Shown: positions 1 to 13,030, counted from the stretch's first letter. The stretch is DNA of 64,000 bases from Acestrorhynchus altus (GCA_034509495.1 CM067508.1:22026617-22090616); one strand, 5' to 3'. Translations and numbers: made by a program. The notes: generated from the letters alone by a model not told the origin.

Positions 1-150
1 AGTTCACTTAACTCATGTTTTACTCTGAACTCTACACAGGTGTTTGAGTTAATTAAACTCAAATGTTAGTAAACTATATTAACTAAGCATTGATTAGTAC
101 CATAGATACTACCTATACAACTTTACATGCTGCCTGGAATTAGGCATGTT

Positions 151-365
151 TATCAATCAATCAATCAATCAATCAAAGTTTATTTATATAGCGCTTTTTA
201 CAACAAAGGAGTTGTCACAAAGCAGCTTTACAGAAATCCAGGTCCAAGCCTCAAATGAGCAACCAGCACTCAACAGTGGCAAGGAGAAACTCCCTCAGGC
301 TAAGAGGAAGAAACCTTGAGAGGAACCAAGGCTCAAGGGAGGAACCCATCCTCCTCTGTTCTGAG
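151..365 (-). repeat. Retroposon 3' tail with (TTGA)n end
   Basis: Read on the minus strand, this stretch runs through the common fish retroposon tail (a pyrimidine-rich 'ctcaaggtttcttcct' block, then 'agcgctatataaataaa') and ends in a short TGAT/TTGA tandem array at 151-175. The terminal simple repeat and polarity indicate the 3' end of a non-LTR retroposon inserted in minus orientation. I recognise it as a dispersed fish repeat but cannot assign a family. The small reading frame crossing it has no features of a real protein. Confidence 0.6.
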
Positions 366-500
366 TTTATCTGCTTTAGGGAGTACTATTTTATTGCCAG
401 TACTTCTCTCCCAGCACTAGACAAACTGTGTGTGCATTTTCATATCTATGTCAGCAATGGGTTTGACTTAAATGAACTCAATGCATTACTTAGAAGAGCC
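366..500 (+). mobile_element. Fragment of a MITE family repeated in this window
   Basis: The segment containing 'ctagacaaactgtgtgtg', then 'cagcaatgggtttgactt' and 'aatgcattacttagaag', matches the right half of the complete MITE at 60336-60797 with point differences. Only the right half is present, abutting the retroposon tail on its left. Confidence 0.5.
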
Positions 501-2039
501 AACAATTGAAAATATAGTATTAGCAATTTTAGTTGAGTAGGCAGGGTTGTACATGAAGTTACTAATTTATTATATACAACTGACCCTATGCTTACTGGAC
601 AGTTTATCAGAAACACCAACCATAAAGGTTCAATCAAGTGGTTACAGGCAGTATCCCATAATTTACTGCACTTTATCACAGATACAGTCACTATCACCAT
701 CACTGACCACATTTAAAGTTGTGATCTATTCTCAATAGACTTTACCATGGTAGTGTGCTTTGTATCGCAGTGTTGCTGGTATTTTCTCAGTGTCATTGTT
801 GGGTTGAGAAAAGCCAGAGGTGGCCCTCTGCTCAGTTGGGATATTTTGGGGCTCTGTGTAGCACCTCATGGGCTACAGTCAGTAACTTTACACCTACAAA
901 GTCAACTTAAATGATGTACCTGACAAACCACCCAAAGACTGTAGATACAAGCCAGGTGCAACTAATAATAATTGGCATCTTATGTTGTTTTAGTGCAGCC
1001 AGTGCTGTTAAAGCTGGCCTCCCCTGTGAACCACATGCTGTATAAAGCTAGTATATGAGAATCAGCAGGCCTTTGATGTCCTCAACCTTTATTTGCACAG
1101 TGATGACTAATGAATCATTAAGCAAATCCGTCACCTTGCAGGATAGGCATATTTCTTTTTTTATACCCCCTCCCCGCTCCCACCTGCACCCTCCACCCTC
1201 CACCCCAAACAGTAAGGTGGTGTCACTGTCTCTCTGTGGGGAGAGTTAAGGCAGCAGAATGCCAAGCACTGAGTCAGGGCAGCCAGGGGAGGAAAAGGAG
1301 GATGTCCCTGAGAGAAGGGTGTGTGAGGATGGCCCACAAACAGCTTCAGCTACACACTAAAACACAGAGAATAAAGTGATATTTCACTTTCAGATGACAT
1401 GTCAGTTTGAGTTGAACAAGACTAGCAATGTTCGCTGGACCTCCATCGGCTGCGGAGCGTTAGTTTCACACAATAAAGCATCCACAGTACAGGATATTAA
1501 AATCCTCACATTGTGTCTAGAGTACCAGATTAATGTTAACATAGTCCAGAATTGTTCAGAAATGAACCTAGTTCAAGCAATTGACCACAAACTGCTGATA
1601 AAACATCACCACAGTCACAAGTACATTGGTATTGTGTCTAATGGTATAATATCAACTTCATTACTGTATGTATTTGTTCCTAGATGAAGATAATGGAGCT
1701 GACACACACTGGCTCAGACAGTGAAGCAGTGATTGTCTGGCTAGTCTTACATCACCTGCTTCAATCAGAATTCAGTTATTGGTTATTAATCACACGTGAA
1801 TCAGATGCTAAATCATTCGCCGTGTTCAGCATATTCTGCTATATTATTAATCATACACACTAAAAATACTGAGTTTAAAAACAAGCCAGTGATGGTTAAA
1901 ATTTGGACAAACACAGCATTGAGTTATTCTGGCCCTGGGGTCTGGGTTAAATATTTAATCTCAATCCTGTGTCATTTTAACTTTGCTGGGCCAATTAAAC
2001 CAATGTTTGAGTTGAATTTGGATTATGATTGGGCATTGC
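501..2039. other. Intergenic, nothing recognised
   Basis: AT-rich intergenic DNA with a short C-rich tract near 1170-1205. The small open frames here (up to 108 codons) lack protein-like composition, splice context or recognisable motifs. I see no gene or named repeat. Confidence 0.5.
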
Positions 2040-2225
2040 AAACCAACTTCGATACCACTGCAATCACCAAGAAACCACTCAATCACCAACCAAAAACATA
2101 CCAACAACCTGGAGCTAAATAGCAACCACTTATAGCCACCTAGTTTATAACTTTATAGCAACCACGTAATAACCACTTGTCAACATCCTAGTAAACACCT
2201 AAGATACCATATCAAACACCAAGCA
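2040..2225 (+). repeat. Degenerate (AACCAC)-type tandem repeat
   Basis: Repeated variants of 'agcaaccac', 'ataaccact' and 'aacacctag' with irregular spacing show a decayed minisatellite. Similar 'tagcaaccacctag' tracts are frequent in fish intergenic DNA (general knowledge). Confidence 0.5.
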
Positions 2226-3309
2226 ACACAAAAGTATTATGGTTCAGCTGTGTAGTGTAGAACATATAATGTTGTGCATAGTAGTTAGAGTAATGTCTAT
2301 AACTGAAATGTAATGGTAACTGTAAACCAACATTTCCTAAAGAAATCAGAAAATGGTAGCAGTGTATGTTGAGAAATATGGAGTACAATATATGTGCAGT
2401 ATGTGTATAGTATATAGGCAGCATATTGTAAGTTTATCTAGAACACGTTTCACACCGTATCTGTGTTCTCCCATTGTAATTTTTTAATTATGCAGAAACT
2501 TTAAAAAAATGAATACAGAACGAGACTAATAAAATAAAAGTAAATGTTAGACTCACTGCTGTTCCTCAGTGTAGTCTGGAGTTATGCTGTTATAATTATA
2601 TCGTAATTACTCATCATAAACTGGCACAATTAATGCATTAGTGTTCTGTGTCCAAATCAAGCGTTTCAGTCTTGTTCACGAAATATGCACTCCAGGAATC
2701 CAGCAGACTTTTTTTGTGTTTGTTTTTTTTTTTGTTCTGATTGACCAGTTTGCGCTGAGCATGGCTGATTGTACACATCCCACCCGACTTCCACATGCCT
2801 TGCAAATTGAAGCTACTCCTAAGAGTGCAGCATGAATATGCATCGAAATGTACACTCCCCACTGATCTTAATTAATGATCACATCTGCAAAATAATCAGA
2901 AGCATCGTTGACATAATTAAAGTCCCAAGAGCAGGTCACTGAGTAAAGGAGCTTCTTAAAAAAACACATACACCCTCAGTATCAGTGTCTACACCCTCTG
3001 GGGGTCGATAACAAACTTGTGGAGGCGGTGCTTAGGGGAAATCGGAGGCTTAGTGCTGCGACCAAAGTAGCATCAACATTCTGTCAGTTACCATTCACCA
3101 CGGCAGAATTTCAGCCACTAGGAGGCAAACTAGCCAAGCCTGGAACAGCAGATGTTATTTGTCAGCATAAAATAAAAAAGTTTTTTTTTTGCCAAATCAT
3201 ATATAAAAATAAAAATAAAAGAAAAGGTAATTTTGCTCAGATTTTAACCTTTAGAATGTTAGACAAATTTTGTTGGATGTTTTGGTGGTTTGACATACTT
3301 TGTCAAATT
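2226..3309. other. Intergenic, nothing recognised
   Basis: AT-rich sequence with short poly-T runs near 2709-2735 and 3181-3190. No gene, RNA or transposon end is visible. Confidence 0.45.
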
Positions 3310-5112
3310 TCTGTCCTGTTAGGCTCCCCCGTCTGTCCCTTCATGTCACTGTTCTGTTTGTTTTGAACCTTGTCTCCGCCCTTGCACCACCTCATCTTTA
3401 CTGGGTTCCACCTGTGTCTCATTTGTAGCCCTGCCCCAGGTCTTTCCAGTCTGTGTCAGTGTATTTAAGGTCCGTTGTCTCAGTCTGTCTTCATAGTTTT
3501 TTGTTTCATGTCAGCGTGTTTTGCGTTCATCTTGTCATCTTGTACTTTGGTTTGTATTTTGTTGCTTGTATTTGTTCTCCCCCTCACGGGACGGTTCCCC
3601 CAAAGACTGCTGGGAAAATGTGGTGAGTGGTAAGCCTTCAGCCTTACCACAGGAGCAGGAGAGGTGAGACTTACAGGGATGACGTGCATGGGGGTTCTAG
3701 TCCATGGGACTTATTGGATAACCCCATGCACACGCCCATTGACCCCACCGCCCGTGCTCATTTATTATTGGTATTCTTGGCTGCTTGTGCTACTGTGTTT
3801 TCAGTGTTTTGGGTCTACTTGTTCCAACATCTACGGCAGTGCCAGCTGCCCGTGCTCCAACATTCATGCCAGTGCCTGCTGCCCATGCTCCAGTGACTAC
3901 AGCAGTGCCAGCTGCGCATGCTCCAGCATCTCTGCCAGTGCCAGCTCCCCATGCTCCAGCATCTATTGCCGTGCCAGCTGCCTGTGCTCCAGCATCTACA
4001 GAAGTGCCAGCTGCTCATGCTCCAGCATCTATGCCAGTGCCAGCTCCCCATGCTCCAGCATCTATGGCAGTGCCAGCTGCCTGTGCTCCAGCATCTACAG
4101 AAGTGCCAGCAGCTCATGCTCCAGTATCTATGGCAGTGCCAGCTTCCCATGCTCCAACGTATAAAGTGGTGTCATCTGCCACATCTGCTGGAGCATCTGT
4201 GATGCCAGATGCAGCCCCAGTGTCCTCAGCTCCCACTGCATCTGCTCCAGTGTTTGCAGCTCCCAATGCACCTGCTCCAGTGTCTGCAGTGCAAAATGTA
4301 ACTCCAGTGTCCATCTGCTCCAGCATCAGACGCAGTACCCTCCAGGTGAGTGTCAGAGTCAACTAATAGACAGTCTGTTCCACTGTCAGCCTGCAGAACT
4401 GAGCCCAGACTGGCCCCACAAACTGTACCAGAGACGTTGTCTGTGCCTATGTCCACTTGTGTTTTTGTTCCAGTGACTGTTCTGGTTTTGGTTACTGTGT
4501 CTGTTACTGTCCCTTTCCCCATGTCTGGTTTTGCTGTTCCTGTCCACATCACCATTTATGTGTCTGTCCCTGTGAACATGTTTATGCCAGTGCCCTTGCC
4601 CATTATAGACATGTCCTACATTCAGCCTCAACCCTAGTCTTCTGTTGTGTTTCCTGTTCGACAGGTCATGTCTTCTATTTTATTCAGTGTTCCCCTAGCC
4701 CAGTTTCAGTGTCATGTCCCATATTTCCCAAGCAGAGTTTCCTGTTTTGTCCTATGTCTTCTGTTTACAGTCTCCTGTCTCATCTCCTGCTCTGACTTAG
4801 TTTTTGTGTCATGTTCTGCTCTGTGTCCATGTCTAGTTTAGTTTTCTTCCTGTCATTTGTCTCGTTTCATGTTGTTCTGGTCTGTCTCCTTTGCCTGCCA
4901 AGGAGGGTGTTAGCTTACATGCCTGGTGTTGCACATTGGGGAGGAGCCTACTCTCACATTTCTGTCCCATTAGGCTCCTCCTGTTAGGAACATCCATGGG
5001 TATTTCCAGTCTGTGTCAGTGTATTTAAGGTCCATTGTCTCAGTCTGTCTTCGTTGGTTTTTGTTTCATGTCAGCATGCACTCGTTTTGTTCTATCAATA
5101 AATATTATCCAG
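3310..5112 (+). mobile_element. Non-autonomous LTR-like element with internal minisatellite
   Basis: Two direct repeats bracket the region. Both start with 'tctgtcc..ttaggctcc', and both contain a near-identical block of about 73 bp (3443-3515 and 5003-5075) with 'gtatttaagg', which could serve as a promoter TATA element. The right copy ends near an AATAAA-like signal ('caataaatatt'). The right repeat has lost internal sequence relative to the left one. No gag, protease, reverse transcriptase or integrase is recognisable; the interior is mostly a 33-bp tandem array and its degenerate continuation. A TRIM-like or deleted Gypsy-type element fits best; a segmental duplication of unknown origin is the alternative. 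Confidence 0.5.
3835..4164 (+). repeat. 33-bp minisatellite, ten units, with 99-bp higher-order period
   Basis: Ten consecutive 33-bp units follow the pattern 'gccagtgccagct' then 'catgctccagcatctat'. Units 4 and 7 (3934-3966 and 4033-4065) are identical, unit 5 pairs with 8 and 6 with 9, giving a 99-bp higher-order repeat. Because 33 is divisible by 3 and the unit has few stop triplets, several frames stay open on both strands and give low-complexity conceptual peptides (Ser/Cys-rich, or Pro/Ala-rich with APASxPVPAPH-type repeats). A more degenerate continuation runs to about 4320. Confidence 0.9.
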
Positions 5113-7139
5113 TGAGTATGTCCTATCACCTTCTAAAGAATTTAGAAAAATCTTTACATCTTAGAAATCATGGTAGAAAATGGTCATCCAGAAATTATCT
5201 GTAAACTGATAGTTATGAGAAGTTTAAAGTATTAGACAGTGGTCCAAATAAAAATTTCCCTTATTGTTGTTATTTCTGTATCAGTATTATCCCATCACTG
5301 GACTTGTTATGGACTTATTCTGAAATATGAACTCTGTGTGAGAAAGAAAATAGAGCAACAGACCCTCTGCTCTCATTTCCTCTATGACTGGGTCAGTAAC
5401 ATCATTAGCTCTTCCCCCTCTCACTGATCAGTTAGAGTCTGCATGCAGGTTGGAAATCTCCTTTGACATTTAAAAGTGTTTATTTCTGTTGGAAAGGAGG
5501 GAATTTTAGCTGTTGTCCGAGCTTGGTTACTCACCAATAATTCATCACACAATGATGATAGTTGTGATGACAGTTCAGTTTTTGGTAAGTCTTGGTAGTT
5601 TCTTAGATGTGCATCATGTCTGTTGGTTACTCTGATCCTGACTTATGAAGCCTAGAAAACAGCATGTAACTGCCCACAAAATGAGGCTCTTGGGTTTTAC
5701 GTGTTAAAGAACAAGGCTTGTGTAAACTCACTCAGGACTGACTAAGACATCTCTATGAGAGTGGGAGTTAATACCGAATGTTAGTGAGTACACTTACTGC
5801 CCACTTTCTTCTGTGTCTCAAATAGCAGCCGGTCACCTGCAGGGTAATAAACAATAAGCTGGTGTGTAGGAGGGAGAACAAGTGGTCACAGCTTTGAAAA
5901 CCAGAAGAAGAGGAGGAGGGTCTGGATGGTCCAAGTCTAATGTCTCATGATGAAGACAGAAGGCGTGTCAATGATTTAACAAAGTCCTCTCTTTACCTCC
6001 TCTGGAGAGCAGCATTAATCTGAAGTCTTGGCTACAGTGCTCCTCTCTGACTCAGCTCAGGAAATGCAATCAGCGCTGCACGCCACCCCTGAGAGCGTTC
6101 ACCAGGGTAAACACATGAATTAAAGCTGCTTCTAGTGTTCCCATCTACAGCCTTCCTCTGTCTCTCCAACCAAACACACGCTGTCATGTTCTCACACAAG
6201 ACACAGAGAACATGACGCCTCATAAATTCAATTACAGTGTTTTATTTTCAGTGTTCTGAAAGACTCAGGAGAACCAAAGTGTGTATTTTTTTGGGGGGTG
6301 TTCACACTTGCTGTGTTCTGGAATCACATACTGATGTGTGCTCCAGGCTGTTTGGGATACTGCCCCGACTGATGGTGTGTCAGCCGTCACATTCTGTGCT
6401 TTTTCTACTTTATTTTCTTTAGGAAAACATGGCAGGCAGATTGTCCTCCTTAATGATGTTAGCAACAATACAAATATAAAAAACTACTTAAAAATACATT
6501 CCGTGTACATAATACACTGAAAGCAAAACAGTGTAACTCTCATACTTGAGTGTTTCCTTTCCTTTGCTGGAAAGCTCAAATATTTAATATATTTAATATT
6601 TATCCTTTAGCACCCTAGGGTAATTTTGCAGGTTTGTTTCATAGTTTGACATACTTTTATTCTCTGAAAAAATGAAAAATATTTATAGGACACAGTAAAC
6701 ATGCAGATATTGTGATTTTTAGGAGATCCTAGTCTTCTCAATTTTTATTTATTTGACATGATTTGATCAAAAATGTACTTGTTCTTACAAATTGGTTTTG
6801 TTTGTTTGTTTGTGGGGGGTTTTGGTTGTCTTTTGCTTGATTTTTACGTCTTAGAAATTCTGTTGGAAGTTGAAAATCCAGAGGGTGATTGAGCTGAAAA
6901 GTTAAGAATTGTGATGCATTATTAGTAATGATTAGCTTGACAATGTTATTTATAATAAAACTACTTGGCAGTAGTCTGAACAGAAAGTCTTAGTCTTAAA
7001 TATTATTTATGTACATATCAGTATTATCCCTTTAATTCCTAAAATTATACACTGTTTGAGCAAAGAAACACAGTTTTTAATGTCTTTTACATCAGCTTTG
7101 TACTTGCAAATGTGTGACGTATAGCCGAACTGAACTTAT
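5113..7139. other. Intergenic, nothing recognised
   Basis: Unique-looking AT-rich DNA. The minus frame at 6032-6223 and other short frames lack homology I can recognise. Confidence 0.4.
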
Positions 7140-7450
7140 TGTAAGAGTGGTTGAACATCGGTTGAACATCGGGTCCACAGAGGACTGTTGGAATCATCCT
7201 CCCCACCACCACGGACATTTACACTTCCAGATGCAAGATGCATCATGCAATATCCCACTTGCCCAGCACACACACACTTTTTGCCCTGCTCCCCTCAGGC
7301 AGGAGGATGTGGAGCATTAAGTATAGAACCACTCGACTAAGGAACAGCTTCTTCCCTAATGCTGGTAGACTCTTGTTCTCTAACTAGACAAACCACTGCA
7401 ATGACACTTTAATTGGGCACTTGACACTTTATCCATGCTGCTGTTTTCTT
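7140..7450 (+). pseudogene. 3' end of a non-LTR retrotransposon (C-terminus and 3' UTR)
   Basis: In translation one frame gives 'LFALLPSGRRMWSIKYRTT' and then 'RNSFFPNAGRLL', which matches the conserved C-terminal tail of fish Rex/CR1-like non-LTR polyproteins (family knowledge). It is followed by the low-complexity 'gacactttaattgggcacttg' type 3' UTR. The copy is 5'-truncated, as is usual for LINEs, and no upstream reverse-transcriptase domain is present next to it. Confidence 0.55.
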
Positions 7451-9219
7451 TTCTTAATCTGCTATAGTCATACCCATCTACTGACAACTGTGTTTATGTA
7501 GCTGTTTGAAAACCAGAAATCCAGAATCTCAATATATTAGAAATATTTGAATATTGAATTGAATATTTTGAATTGAAATATATTACTTTAAATGTAACGG
7601 ATATACAATATATAGTTTTCTTTATTAACTGATCAAAACCTTTTTCAAAATATTAAATTTTTTAAGTTGCACAAGTATTTTATATTGTTCTTTTCTTATT
7701 TTTTGTTGTATTATTTTTTCATAAAATAAGGAATGAAAAATTGTTTACAAGATAGGGAGCCTTTAAAGGCATCAAAACCGATCTTTCCTTTCTAAATGAT
7801 GCTTTTGAACTCAAAAGCTGAATGACTGTAGAGTATCTGAAAAAGAGTGCAGAACAGTGAAGCAGGGGCTGCAGAACCAGTGGCCCACACCCTCACCTCA
7901 GTTCTGTGAGCTTAGTTCAGACTTCCATGCCTGTTCTCCACTGCTTTAACTGCTCTGATATGCGTGAAATCAGGTCTGTGTGAACTCAGACGTTCGCATG
8001 AACTGTATCTATCAAGGCCACCTGAAAGGCAGGCCCACTCAATTGAGCACTGTTGAGAAGATGGAGAAGAGGATAAAAGATTGTGGATTGTGAAGCTTCT
8101 GCACAATTGCCCAGCTTTTATAAAGGAAGTGCCATTCTGCAAAAAAATCACTAAACCTGTAATTTATCCAGGAAAGTGCTTCAACTGCACTTAATAAACC
8201 TTTTACTCTTTAAATGTCTGAGCTTTAAGCTACCTTGGGTTTAAAGAGGGAGAAGGAAAGATGTGCTTCTGCACTTCAAATCAACCAGCCCACCTTCTGA
8301 TCAGAGTATAAGTTTAATGCTGGACCGAAAGATTATTATTAGCTAATGCTGATGTCTGTTACTACACAGAGCATGTAGATGGGAGTGGTTGGAGACATGC
8401 AAGCAATGTCTCCAAGCAATGTCTCCCAGCAATATACTTGTACACACAGGTGTGACCAAGACCACTCCCAGATGAAGGTGATACTGGTGATGTGGCATGT
8501 GAAGGTTTGGGTTCTCAATAAGATGGTAACACAACAGTCAGTTCTCATAGTCGACATGTTGGATGTGGAGAAATGGACAGCATGAAGGTAAAGATGGAAG
8601 TGCCAAGAGTGGAAAGCAAGCACTGGAGCACATTAGAGCAATGAGTGTGATCACATTTATAAATAGTAGTGCATCTCAGACAGTTACAATATTGTGATAA
8701 AGTGTATTTTTTTCTAATTTTATTAGAAAATGTAAATTGTAATATATTCATTACATGTCAAATAAAATATATCAACCTGCTCCTAAACTAGAAGTATCAC
8801 TGGAAGCATCTTACCAGAACTAAGGAAAAAAGTCCAGCCCTCCGAAGTCCTCCTTTCAGATAAAAGTAATTTTTGCATTTAATTTGGAAACCAAGAGTCA
8901 TCCAGTCTTAACTCTCAAACCAATAGTGATTATTTAAGGGGTTAGAGTCGGAATGGTCATTTGAGTAGTGAGGGTTCAGCTGCAGCTGATAGCTCACAGC
9001 CACATGCAACACTGTACTGTTTGTGCCATGTCAGCTTTGAGGTGGAGGCTTAATTATGCCCCTGAGGAATACAGTGGCACCTGCAACACTGCAGGGAACA
9101 GTGGGACACTTTGAAGGTTCCACTCTTCATGATCTGCCACAGTCAGAATAAAGGATTTCTATTAACCACCTTACAGCTTACAGGAATCTGATTCCTTATA
9201 CAGTTGTGGTTTATAGAAG

Positions 9220-9222
<3 letters not shown>
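7451..9222. other. Intergenic, nothing recognised
   Basis: AT-rich non-coding sequence with no clear transposon ends. Local direct duplications such as 'agcaatgtctcc' around 8400-8435 are the only structure noted. Confidence 0.4.

Positions 9223-9289
<67 letters not shown>
9223..9289 (+). repeat. (GT)n microsatellite
   Basis: About 33 uninterrupted GT units. The Val/Cys dipeptide frames across it are artefacts. Confidence 0.98.
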
Positions 9290-9292
<3 letters not shown>

Positions 9293-9338
9293 TCAACGGT
9301 ACAGTCATTTTATTTTATACCTCAGGGCAAACCTACAG

Positions 9339-9342
9339 ATAT

Positions 9343-9389
<47 letters not shown>

Positions 9390-9390
9390 T
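9339..9390 (+). repeat. (ATTT)n microsatellite
   Basis: About 13 perfect tetranucleotide units, 50 bp downstream of the GT array. Confidence 0.97.
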
Positions 9391-11339
9391 GTCAACAAAT
9401 GGTTTATTAAAGTGCACTGGGCATAAACTAACCTGACCCTGGTCTCTGCCTCTTTCCTGGGTCCCAGTGGCCCAGTTTTAATATATATATATATTATATA
9501 ACAAATTCTTTGAATAAAAGGACAGAAATAGTGTCCTTACAGGTGGGTTTAGAAGAAAGAATGTACCAAGCAATGAGACAGGTTGTATAATCTGTGAACT
9601 GTGGATCTCTTGGCTCTCTGAGGACATAACAGAACGTTGCCCCTTTTCTAAGAACTGCCGGCAAAAGAGACTATAAGAACATAGATTTACCACACATATA
9701 ATTGCATAACTGTGTTTATTTTATATAGTTTATATACTGCTTACAACAAAAAAATAATTAATTATCCTACTTTCTTTTAAACAATATACAATATATGTAT
9801 CAAATTCTGTCCTAAGTATCTGTTTCTAGACCCTTCATTTGAGATGCAAAAATTAACATAATTCAAATTTTCATCAGACCATATGATACGTGTGTGTGTT
9901 TGTCATTTTTGCTGAAAAGAACAAAAAAATATCATTATATCTCAGAAATATCAATGATAATTGATCATCCAGTGTTTTTGAGCTGAAAATGCCCAAAATA
10001 GCTTTTTGCTACAAATAGTTATTTGTAATGATTTGATTGATTGATACTAAACTGTAGTTCAAATAAAATGAAAAACAACCGGAATGTCCTTCATTATATT
10101 TGATATTTATATGTGTATCAATATTATCCCTTCCCATGAAAGTGAACACTGTAAACATTGAAGAACATTTGTTAGATGCTGTTATCCAGAGTCGTTATTA
10201 ATGTTACTCAGGTAGGAGAATGTAAATTTAGGAGTCTACCAAATAACTTGAATGGTGTCACGGGATGTTTATCCAGCTGGGGGAAATGGAGCCTAGTCTT
10301 CTATTAGAAGTGATGTGTTGTTACCCACTATACAAACCATGATATACAGCGGGTCTTTTAAACATAAAGGTCATTATTTGTTCTTAGATTGGTTCTAGGA
10401 AAAATCTTTAAACTGTCATTTTGCATTTTGTGAACTTTTGTGAGCCAAAGGGGAATCAAAGGGACTCTTCTGTAACATCACTCCAAATAACCTTTTCAAT
10501 CATCTTCATCTTCCTTCTTATAGTGTGTATTCAACTGTAATACTGCAATAATCAGTGCTGTGCTCTTGCAGTACTGCACCCTATCAAATTTTATTGAAGC
10601 ATGTTGGATCTGAAGGTCATGTCAGGGTTTTATGTTCTGATCTGATCGTATCTGTTCAATCTCTTTTCTTTTGCATCCATACTTTGAGTAGCTACCTCGT
10701 CTGCCAGCTCCCCCGCATTAGTTAGAGAAGTGTTGTTTATCTGAAGTCACAGATCTGAAGGAATATCTTGCCAGAGGTAATCAAACAGCCTGAGAGGCAG
10801 AGACTCTGTGACACGTAGACATAGACCTGTCATCCATCAAAGCCTGAGTCCCCCTCGCTCTGTTCTTCAAAAGGATCCCTGACTACTGCTCATCATCAGC
10901 TCAGGTTCACTGCAGAGAAAAATGCGTCCACAGGACCAACAACAGTGAAGAGAGGGCAACGCATGTATCACTTTGTTTAATTAGCAGTGTCAGTGCCAGC
11001 CAATCAACACTCAGCAATTAAAATGATAGAACATCTCAATCCAACACCCACATCCAGTTCAAACTCACAAAGTACACTGCATTATTTACAATAAGTAAAA
11101 CATAAACATGGTGAAACAAATTCTAAAGACAATAAATCATCATCTACTGAATTTTTTCAAAATTCCTTCAGTGTCTCAAATCCAGCAACATTCCCGTACA
11201 GTATAATCTACTGTACTTCCAAATAATTCAAATTAGATTAGATTTTTGGCTCTTGAGCAGTGAAACAATAAATGATTTACCTTGACAGTCACCAATCATT
11301 TGCTCTACATTTCTTAGTTTTATAAATACATTTACATTA
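9391..11339. other. Intergenic with an L2/SINE-type tail fragment
   Basis: Mostly featureless AT-rich DNA. At 10163-10215, 'ttagatgctgttatccaga' read on the minus strand resembles the 3' tail shared by fish L2-mobilised SINEs ('ctctggataa..gtctgctaa'). Nothing else is recognised. Confidence 0.35.
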
Positions 11340-11740
11340 CTGTTACAAAAACAGCTGATTAAGCTGGTTAAAAAGCTTCACTCTTGACCAGCATAAGGTA
11401 TGTTTTGATTTGAGTTTCATGACTTAGCTGGGCAACCTGACCAAGCTAGTCAACCAGTATGACCAACCCCGACCATATTGGTTGATCAACATGACCAGCA
11501 TCAGTATGTTAGTTGACCAGTATGACCATGCTCCTTGACCAATTTGACCACAGTGGTCAACCAGCATGACCAGTATACCAAACTGGATGACAAACCTGAC
11601 CAATATAACCATTCCGTACCAAGCTGGATGACCAGCAAGACTTTGCTTGTCAATCAGCATGACCAGCTTTACCAAATGCAACATCCATAATGCTGGTCAA
11701 GAGGTCAAGCTTAGACCATCTGAAACCAGCTGGACTAAAA
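11340..11740. repeat. Dispersed repeat with palindromic 'ACCAGCATGACCAG' minisatellite core
   Basis: Dozens of variants of 'gaccagcatgaccag', 'ggtcaaccagcatgacc' and 'agctggatgaccag' recur at irregular 15-30 bp spacing. The flanks carry inverted motifs ('aagctggttaaaaagctt' on the left, 'ctggtcaagaggtcaagctt' on the right). This looks like a MITE-type unit with an internally expanded, self-complementary minisatellite. The minus frame at 11424-11684 (Leu/Val/Met-rich) is a by-product of the repeat. Confidence 0.55.
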
Positions 11741-13030
11741 AATTATACAAATACTCAAATTCATCAAATTTCAACAGCATTGGATATACAGTAAAATTCT
11801 GAACTGGGCATTAAATTAATCAGAATAACCCACCAATCATCTGCAAACCACTTCCCCCAGCTTTATAGAAGAAGAAAGAAAAAGGAATGTTTCTCACAAT
11901 TAAAATTAAGATACACACCAACCCAGCAGAACCTAGTAAAATAACGTAAAGGCCCTCTGAGAACATCAGCACAAACATGTTTTTTACTGTTTCAAAGTCC
12001 AAAATCCCAAAGCAAAGTTCTAAAATAAAGCAAACTGCAGCTCGGCTCTCAGTTTAGCTCTTGCATGCTCTCTCCCAGAGCTACCTCTCGCTCAGGAGAT
12101 CCTACTATTCCCCACGCTTCTCCAAACAGATGGTGAGAACCAGAGATGGATACTTTCATGCAGATTGACTCATCATGGATGAAATTCATCTTAATTGTCC
12201 AATTAGTAGGCTAAGTGGAGGCTCCCTGAAAAGTTAACTAATATTAATTTCCCTGTGAATTACAGCTCACACTGGGTTGAGCCTCAGTTCCATAAACACA
12301 AGACTCAGCACAGGTTCAGCGAGGGAGATCAGGTTATTGATTAAGCTCTCTCAGCCGTGATGCCACAAGCAGATATTTATATCCCCCTTTGGCTAACTCT
12401 TCACTGTGTGAGTGCTCTTGTATTTTCAGAGCTCTTCCGTTGCCAGATTTGGTCCCATCTCGTCCTGCCTGACTGCCCACAGGGGGTAAACTCCTGCAGC
12501 CGTCCACACCCCTGCCATTTCTGCTGTTTCTAACATCCAGAAATGGCAATAACACAGAAACCGAGCTTGTGCCAGAATCGACTAGATGTGTTTTAGCATG
12601 CCGTTGCCAAAGCATTTGTGTAAACAATGTTTTATTACATATGACTATATTACATTACTGTATTAGTACATGACTGTATTATGTTAATGTTAAATATTAC
12701 TATAATACATTACTATATTACATCAATGTTACATAATACAGCATTACATTTGTCACATGATGCTTTATTTTAATACTATATTACATTGCTGTATCATATT
12801 AACATTATATATTACTGTATTATATTACTCTATTACTTTAGTTTTGCATTTTTACGTATTAGAACAAACTTTATGATGTGAACTGTGCTTTTTGCAGGAC
12901 AATAGGATTACTGAGGTAAGACAAATTAAAAATAAATGTTCATTCTGTTCACCAAACTGAAGCATAATTTCCTTTTTAATGTCACCGTAATCACACCATA
13001 ATTTATGTTTGTTTTGTTAATAGAATATGT
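11741..13030. other. Intergenic, nothing recognised
   Basis: No gene or named repeat. The tract at 12630-12850 is a degenerate, low-complexity 'tattacattactgtatta' repeat. Confidence 0.4.

Noticed and set aside
3835..4164. Regular repeats that might suggest a CRISPR array
   Set aside because: Units are contiguous with no unique spacers, and the host is a vertebrate.
3664..4366. Overlapping open frames of 94-193 codons that could be a Pro/Ala- or Ser/Cys-rich protein
   Set aside because: Openness follows from the 33-bp stop-poor repeat in several frames and both strands; no frame is distinguished by signal peptide, conserved flank or splice context. Kept only as a finding to test.
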